NCBI GenBank assembly: GCA_013003325.1
Contig: JABDJU010000274.1
Span: 1-8,957, forward strand
Direction: 5' to 3'
Origin: Acidimicrobiales bacterium
GTDB lineage: Bacteria > Actinomycetota > Acidimicrobiia > Acidimicrobiales > SZUA-35
DNA: 8,957 bases
Position 1 is the stretch's first letter. Each line of letters begins with the position of its first letter. Position numbers and translations under genes: made by a program. A model generated the notes under the pieces. The model was given only the letters and a program-made list of their open reading frames with translations, was not told the DNA's origin and ran no database searches. Shown one piece after another: positions 4,352 through 8,957 of this stretch.

Positions 4352-6145
4352 ATGGCCTTCGAAACAATATTGCATCGGCTCGACAACCGGGCCTCCTCCA
4401 ATCCCAACGGCGTCGCCTACCGCGACAAGGTCACCGGTTCGTGGCGCGAGACCACCTGGGCTGAGTACAACGAGCTGGTCGGCAAGACCAGCAAGGCGCT
4501 CATGAAGATGGGAGTCGGCGATGGCGATGTGGTGTCGATCCTGGGCAACAACCGTCCCGAGTGGACTCTCATGTTGCTCGGCGCGATGGGCGTCGGCGGT
4601 GTCGGTGCGGGCATCTACGCCTCGAACTCGCCCGAAGAAGTGTCCTACATCGTGAACCACAGTGAGTCGAAGGTCATCATCGTCGAAGACATGGGCCAGT
4701 ACGAAAAAGTGAAAGCCGAATGGCACAAGACGCCCTCACTCGCCAACGTCGTGATGATGGAGGGTGCCGAGCAGCCCGACGATGATCGGGTGTTGAGCTG
4801 GGAAGACTTCCTGGCAAGCGGGGCCGACATCGATGACGATGTGATCACCTCCGCCCGCGATGCGCTCCGGGCCGACCAGAACGGTTCGTTCATCTACACC
4901 AGCGGCACCACCGGCCCGCCCAAGGCCGTGATGCTCACCCACGAGAACCTCTCCTGGACCGCCGACATGCTGGCCAACGCCGCCGACATTCAGGCCGGCG
5001 ACGAGGTGCTCAGCTACCTGCCGCTTTCCCACATCGCCGAGCAGGACAACAGCGTGCACATCGCGATCACTGTTGGCTCGGTGGTGAACTACTGCCACGA
5101 AGGCCTCAAGGTGGCCGACTACCTCCAAGAGGTTCGGCCGATGGTGTTCTTCGGCGTGCCCCGGGTGTGGGAACGCTTCTACGCCGGGGTCGGTGCTCGC
5201 ATGGCCGAGGCCGAAGGCGCAAAGGCCAAGATCGCCTCGTGGGCGCGGGGCGTGGGCTCCAAAGCCACCGCCGAGCGCAATGCCGGCGGGGAGCCGGGCG
5301 GCCTGCTCGCCGTCCAGGAGAAGATCGCCGACAAGCTCGTGTTCTCCAAGCTGCGGGAGGCGCTCGGCCTCGACCGCTGCAAGATCTTTATCTCAGGTGC
5401 GGCGCCTGCGTCGGTCGAGATTCTCGAGTTCATGGGTTCGCTCGGCATCACCATCTGTGAGATCTACGGCCAGTCTGAGGGCACCGGGCCGACCAGTTCG
5501 AACCTGCCCGGCGCCGTGAAGTTCGGCAGCGTCGGCAAGCCGCTCCCCGGCATCGAGGTGAAGCTCGGACCTGACGACGAGATCATCTTCCGGGGCAAGA
5601 ACGTGTTCCCCGGATGCTTCAAGGACCAGGCCGCAACCGACGAGTGCCTCGAGGACGGCTGGCTGCACTCGGGCGACCTGGGCAGCATCGATGAAGACGG
5701 CTATCTCTGGATCACCGGCCGTAAGAAGGACATCATCATCACCTCCGGCGGCAAGAACATCGCCCCCAAGAACATCGAGGGTGCCCTCACGTCCCTCGAA
5801 CTGGTCGGTCATGCGGTGTGCATCGGTGAGCAGCAGCGCTATCTCACTGCACTCATCACCCTCGAGCCCGAAGCGGCCAAGCGGTTTGCTGAGGCCAACA
5901 ACGAAGACGTCTCGAACCTGCACACGAGCGAAGCGCTGCGGGCCCACTTCGAAGCCGAGATCGCAGCCAAGGTGAACAACCAGTTCGCCCGGGTCGAGCA
6001 TGTGCGCAATTTCCGGATCCTGCCCCACGAGTTCACGGTGGAATCGGGAGAGCTCACCCCAACCTTCAAGATCAAGCGGGCCGTCGTCAACGAGATGTAC
6101 TCCGCCGAGATCGCAAAGGTCTACGACATGGGTCAGGCCATCTAG
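4352..6145 (+). CDS. Long-chain fatty acid-CoA ligase (AMP-forming), bubblegum-like
   Basis: An acyl-activating enzyme that converts a fatty acid, ATP and CoA to acyl-CoA through an acyl-adenylate; 597 residues, probably cytosolic or membrane-associated. The family motifs appear in order: the P-loop-like YTSGTTGPPK at about 182-191; YLPLSHIAEQ, typical of long-chain ligases; the adenine-binding EIYGQSEG at 370-377; SGDLG with Asp442, which binds the ATP ribose; the hinge GRKKDIIITSGGKNIAPKNIE; and TPTFKIKR near the C-terminus with the likely catalytic lysine, Lys573. The long-chain linker style and the C-terminal part most resemble the ACSBG/bubblegum branch. Chain-length preference cannot be read. 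Start ATG 4352 has AAGAGG 10 bases upstream. Expression is probably controlled by the divergent TetR regulator. The stop is three bases from the convergent dehydrogenase stop. No lesion is seen. Confidence 0.94.
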   Translation: MAFETILHRLDNRASSNPNGVAYRDKVTGSWRETTWAEYNELVGKTSKALMKMGVGDGDVVSILGNNRPEWTLMLLGAMGVGGVGAGIYASNSPEEVSYIVNHSESKVIIVEDMGQYEKVKAEWHKTPSLANVVMMEGAEQPDDDRVLSWEDFLASGADIDDDVITSARDALRADQNGSFIYTSGTTGPPKAVMLTHENLSWTADMLANAADIQAGDEVLSYLPLSHIAEQDNSVHIAITVGSVVNYCHEGLKVADYLQEVRPMVFFGVPRVWERFYAGVGARMAEAEGAKAKIASWARGVGSKATAERNAGGEPGGLLAVQEKIADKLVFSKLREALGLDRCKIFISGAAPASVEILEFMGSLGITICEIYGQSEGTGPTSSNLPGAVKFGSVGKPLPGIEVKLGPDDEIIFRGKNVFPGCFKDQAATDECLEDGWLHSGDLGSIDEDGYLWITGRKKDIIITSGGKNIAPKNIEGALTSLELVGHAVCIGEQQRYLTALITLEPEAAKRFAEANNEDVSNLHTSEALRAHFEAEIAAKVNNQFARVEHVRNFRILPHEFTVESGELTPTFKIKRAVVNEMYSAEIAKVYDMGQAI

Positions 6146-6148
6146 GGC

Positions 6149-7141
6149 TCAGACCTCGATCACAATCTTGCCGCGAGCGCGGCGCTCGATCAGTTCGGTG
6201 ATCGCAGCGCCGGCCTGCTCGAGGCTGTACCGGCTCGAGATGAACGGCTTGATCTTTCCCTCGGCGTAGAGATCGAACAGGTCGGCCACATTGCGTTGGT
6301 GCCCCTCGGGGTCGACCATCACCGACGCGCCCCAGAACACGCCTACTATCTGACAGTTCTTCAACAGGGTCAGGTTGAGAGGCAGTTTGGGAATGCCGGC
6401 GGGGAACCCGATCACCAGGAATCGGCCATCCCAGTTCATCGCCCGCACCGACGGCTCGGAATAGTCGCCGCCGACGGCGTCGTAGATCACATCGACCCCG
6501 CCGCCGCCCGCTTCCTTGATCTGACCTGAAAGCGCCTTCTGCTGGTCGCGATCGAAGGGCTGTCGTTCGTACACGATGCCTGTATCGGCGCCGTGCTCTA
6601 TGCACAGATCGAGCTTGTCCTGACTCGAGCAGCCTGCGATCACCCGAAGGCCCATGGCCTTGCCCAGCTGAAGCGCGGCGAGGCCCACGCCACCGGAGGC
6701 GCCGAGGATGAACAACGACTCGCCCGGCTGGGCCTTGGCTCGATCCTTGAGTGCGTAATAGCTGGTGGCATAGGTGAGCAGCAGACAGGCTGCATCGTCG
6801 AAGGGCATGCCATCGGGGATCGGGATACAACTCGCCGCGTCCACCTCGATCGATTCGACCATGGCACCGTGGCCAGGGACGGCCAACACTCGGTCGCCGA
6901 CGGCAAGGTTGGTGACCCCCTCGCCCACCTCGGTGACCACACCGGAAAGTTCGCCGCCGGGGGCGAATGGTCGGGGCGGTTTCAGTTGGTAGAGGTCTTG
7001 GATGATCAACGAATCGGGAAAGTTGACCCCGATTGCCTTGACCTCGATCACTACCTTGCCCGGCCCGGCCGACGGCGCCGGCACCTCCTCGATCGAAAGG
7101 GTCTCGGGACCGCCGGGCGCATGGGAAAGGACAGCTTTCAT
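6149..7141 (-). CDS. Zinc-independent NADPH:quinone oxidoreductase-type dehydrogenase
   Basis: Medium-chain dehydrogenase/reductase of the quinone-oxidoreductase group, 330 residues, cytosolic; the group reduces quinones or activated enones with NADPH. Residues 1-120 are the GroES-like domain, with GVNFPDSLI at about 38-46 and GDRV at 82-85. The Rossmann fold follows, with GASGGVG at about 147-153 for the cofactor, DVIYDAVGG at 217-225 and LVIGFPAG at 242-249. The cysteine and histidine ligands of zinc-containing relatives are not present. The end RARGKIVIEV is typical. Start ATG 7139-7141 matches the family opening (MKAVLSHAPGGPETL). No clear Shine-Dalgarno is visible, and with 40 bases to the upstream thiolase-like gene the pair is probably one operon with coupled expression. 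A role in reducing an enoyl intermediate is possible. Confidence 0.93.
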   Translation of the reverse strand: MKAVLSHAPGGPETLSIEEVPAPSAGPGKVVIEVKAIGVNFPDSLIIQDLYQLKPPRPFAPGGELSGVVTEVGEGVTNLAVGDRVLAVPGHGAMVESIEVDAASCIPIPDGMPFDDAACLLLTYATSYYALKDRAKAQPGESLFILGASGGVGLAALQLGKAMGLRVIAGCSSQDKLDLCIEHGADTGIVYERQPFDRDQQKALSGQIKEAGGGGVDVIYDAVGGDYSEPSVRAMNWDGRFLVIGFPAGIPKLPLNLTLLKNCQIVGVFWGASVMVDPEGHQRNVADLFDLYAEGKIKPFISSRYSLEQAGAAITELIERRARGKIVIEV

Positions 7142-7181
7142 ACGGCGAGGCTAGTGGCGTGTGCGGCTGCCTCTAAAACGT

Positions 7182-8630
7182 TCAGAGGCGGGCCTGGAGT
7201 ACCGGCGGTTCGCCTCGTGTCGACACCGGCATCGAAACACAGTCGGCTGCCACGAGGGCCGTCATGGTGTCGGGATCGGTGGTGGTGGCCCACGACCGTG
7301 CCCCGGTCGCGTCCGACACCGCCATGATCGCCCGTTCCTGCTCACCGTCGGCGGTGTAGGTCACCGTGTAGGCGTCGATGGTGGCCGAATCGGGTGGTGC
7401 CGTCATCAGCGGTCGAACCGGTTCGCCATCGACAAGTGCTTGCGGGCGCTCGTAACGGAATCGGTCGAGAGGAGGTTCGGATCCGAGCACGCAGAACGCG
7501 TGCTTGGTGAACCAGCCGCCGTTGCCGGTGAGGAGAGCCGACCCTGGCTGATCCCGAAGACAGTGGACGGCTTGGGCGATGGCGTGCATCCCGTAGCTGT
7601 TGAACGGCCCGCCGGCAAAGGTCATGCCGCCGGTCAGGGTGAACGGCGTCGCTGGGTCGACGCCCAGTTCGTGCTGGGCGGTCTGCACAGCAGAAGGGAA
7701 GCAGCTGTAGAGATCGAGATTGGTGACCTGCTCCAGCTGCACCCCTGCCAGTTCGAGGGCTAGCCGTCCGGTGATCCGCATGCTGGGGCTAAGGGCGAAG
7801 GAGTCCCGGGAGCGGGCCACCCAGGCATCGTGGCTGCCGGTCCCGGCCAACGGGAATACCCACGACCCCGGGTCGGTGCCGGCCGCTCGAGCGGCCTCGG
7901 CGGTGCACAGCACGACGGCCGCAGCCTGGTCGACGTTGATGTTGCTCGTCATCAGCTTCGGGAACGGGTCGGCGATCATCCGGTTCGTGGCTGACACGGT
8001 GGCGATTTCGTCGGCCGACACCGCGGTTCGAATCGACGCGTTGGGGTTGTCGGCGGCCACAGCGCTTCCGATGGCCCACAGCTCGGCGGTCTGAGTCAGG
8101 TAGTCCTCGGGCGACAACCCGAGCCGGTGCCGAACCGCGCTGGCCGCCATGGCATAGAAGTTGGCCGCCTCGACCCCCCAAGCCGTCCAATCGGCATCGT
8201 CCCAGAACTCGACGTCGTCGCCGTACTCGAAGTCGGGGATGGCTCCATCGGCTTCGTCGAGGTAGGCCGACCTCTTTCCCGCTCGACGATCGCGCCTGCG
8301 GGTTCGCATCGTCTCAGCAGCACAGATCAACACCGCATCGAAGCCGCCCATCTGAATGTCGAGGGCGGTCTGATTCAACAGGTCGTAAGCCTCGTTGCCG
8401 CCCAACTGGGTGATGCCGGTGGTCGAGGGGGTCTGGCCGATCTTCTCGGCCACGCGGGTGCCGGGATCAGAGTAGGGCCAGACCCCTTTGACCACCCGGA
8501 TCTGATCGAGGGTCAGCCCGGCCGGCACAGCACGACCCGAGACCTCGGCCATCATCGCCACCGGCTCGTTCTCGTCTCCCGACCCGTTGAGCTGGGCGGC
8601 ACCGACAATCACCGGAGTCCGAGGGTCCAT
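7182..8630 (-). CDS. Thiolase-like protein with extra C-terminal domain (acetyl-CoA acetyltransferase-like)
   Basis: A thiolase-superfamily protein, 482 residues, cytosolic. The opening DPRTPVIVGAAQLN, LGGNEAYDLLNQTALDI at about 76-92 and DAVLICAAE at 98-106 belong to the bacterial branch often named acetyl-CoA acetyltransferase. In the second half, LDLYSCFPSAV (306-315) corresponds to the NEAF-type loop, GGMTFAGGPFNSYGMH (334-349) to the GHP region, and GNGGWFTKHAFCVLG (369-383) to the last catalytic loop. No cysteine occurs where classical thiolases carry the acylated Cys of CxS. Residues about 385-482 form an added domain like that of mycobacterial thiolase-like protein type 1. Classical thiolysis is therefore doubtful; acyl-CoA binding is more likely. 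I chose ATG 8628-8630 because the domain begins there, although the frame is open to 8717. It heads an operon with the dehydrogenase and is divergent from the carboxylase gene. Confidence 0.88.
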   Translation of the reverse strand: MDPRTPVIVGAAQLNGSGDENEPVAMMAEVSGRAVPAGLTLDQIRVVKGVWPYSDPGTRVAEKIGQTPSTTGITQLGGNEAYDLLNQTALDIQMGGFDAVLICAAETMRTRRRDRRAGKRSAYLDEADGAIPDFEYGDDVEFWDDADWTAWGVEAANFYAMAASAVRHRLGLSPEDYLTQTAELWAIGSAVAADNPNASIRTAVSADEIATVSATNRMIADPFPKLMTSNINVDQAAAVVLCTAEAARAAGTDPGSWVFPLAGTGSHDAWVARSRDSFALSPSMRITGRLALELAGVQLEQVTNLDLYSCFPSAVQTAQHELGVDPATPFTLTGGMTFAGGPFNSYGMHAIAQAVHCLRDQPGSALLTGNGGWFTKHAFCVLGSEPPLDRFRYERPQALVDGEPVRPLMTAPPDSATIDAYTVTYTADGEQERAIMAVSDATGARSWATTTDPDTMTALVAADCVSMPVSTRGEPPVLQARL

Positions 8631-8687
8631 CGGCTCATCGTAGGAGCGGCTGTCTCCGCCGTTGTCATCGACGCCTGGTCGTGAGGA

Positions 8688-8717
8688 TTGTGGGTTTGCC
8701 CTGATCGGGACTATCAA
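8688..8717 (+). promoter_or_regulatory. Candidate promoter for the carboxylase gene
   Basis: TATCAA (8712-8717) matches the -10 consensus at four of six positions. A weak -35-like TTGTGG (8688-8693) lies 18 bases upstream. Transcription would start within a base or two of the ATG at 8726, giving a leaderless message, which is common in Actinobacteria and consistent with the lack of a good Shine-Dalgarno. Confidence 0.35.
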
Positions 8718-8725
8718 TTCACTCC

Positions 8726-8957
8726 ATGAGACCTATCCGGTCGAAGATCGATACCGGTTCGGCCGAGTTCGCCGCCAACGCCGACGCCTATCGGGAGTTG
8801 ACCGGCACGCTCCAAGAACGGATGCGCTGGGCAATCGGCGGCGGTGAGGGCCGCGACCGCAGCATCGAGCGCCACCTCAAACGCGGCAAGGTGATGGTCC
8901 GCGATCGCATCGACCTCGTAATCGACGACGACACCCCGTTCCTCGAACTCTCCACAC
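8726..8957 (+). CDS. Acyl-CoA carboxylase carboxyltransferase (beta) subunit, 5' part
   Basis: Partial: 77 codons, cut by the right edge. It is the N-terminus of a biotin-dependent acyl-CoA carboxylase beta chain, which moves the carboxyl group from biotin to acyl-CoA. The family opening is recognisable in order: SKIDTGSAEFAANADAYREL at about 6-25, GGGEGRDRSIERHLKRGKV at 38-56, VRDRIDLVIDDDTPFLELST at 58-77. These correspond to the usual 'FxxN', 'GGG...R..RH..RGK' and 'RdR...L.D..sPFLEL' pattern. It most resembles methylcrotonyl- or propionyl-CoA carboxylase beta chains. The family is about 500-540 residues, so most of it lies outside. The short window frame hides it from simple ORF finding. 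It is divergent from the thiolase-like gene across 95 bases. The alpha (biotin) subunit may follow beyond the edge. Confidence 0.9.
   Translation, partial: MRPIRSKIDTGSAEFAANADAYRELTGTLQERMRWAIGGGEGRDRSIERHLKRGKVMVRDRIDLVIDDDTPFLELST

Noticed and set aside
5167..6028. Several long frames opposite or overlapping the acyl-CoA synthetase and thiolase genes
   Set aside because: They are shadow frames of high-G+C coding sequence. They lack recognisable domains and overlap well-supported genes.

Overview
The window reads as a chromosomal segment of a high-G+C actinobacterium. The codon bias is strong for G/C at third positions, GTG starts occur, Shine-Dalgarno sites are often weak or absent, and several proteins are of types common in Actinobacteria: an AbiEi-like/DUF559 protein, an acyl-CoA carboxylase beta chain, and a thiolase-like protein with an extra C-terminal domain. 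An acidimicrobial lineage is my best guess, but this is an impression from protein style and was not tested.

Layout, left to right. Bases 1-308 hold no gene I can support. Two tRNA genes on the minus strand follow, tRNA-Lys(CTT) at 309-384 and tRNA-His(GTG) at 421-495, probably transcribed together from a promoter near 509-539. A divergent pair comes next: a 56-residue zinc-ribbon-like protein (minus) and an 185-residue membrane protein (plus), only 32 bases apart. An aldo/keto reductase (1362-2237, plus) follows.

The most unusual part is 2252-3516. A gene for a putative winged-helix plus DUF559/Vsr-like nuclease (2464-3399) is bracketed on each side by two copies of a 48-bp partly palindromic repeat. 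All four copies have the same orientation. Both pairs have exactly the same 61-bp period and the same 109-bp span.

From 3528 to the right edge the window is acyl-CoA metabolism. A TetR-family regulator (minus) is divergent from a long-chain or bubblegum-type acyl-CoA synthetase (plus), and the 167-bp space between them carries two extended palindromes that look like operators. Convergent to the synthetase is a minus-strand pair: a thiolase-like protein and a zinc-independent quinone-oxidoreductase-type dehydrogenase. Divergent from that pair is the start of an acyl-CoA carboxylase carboxyltransferase subunit, cut off by the window edge. Together these suggest a regulated locus for uptake and breakdown of fatty or branched-chain acids. 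The substrate cannot be read from the sequence.
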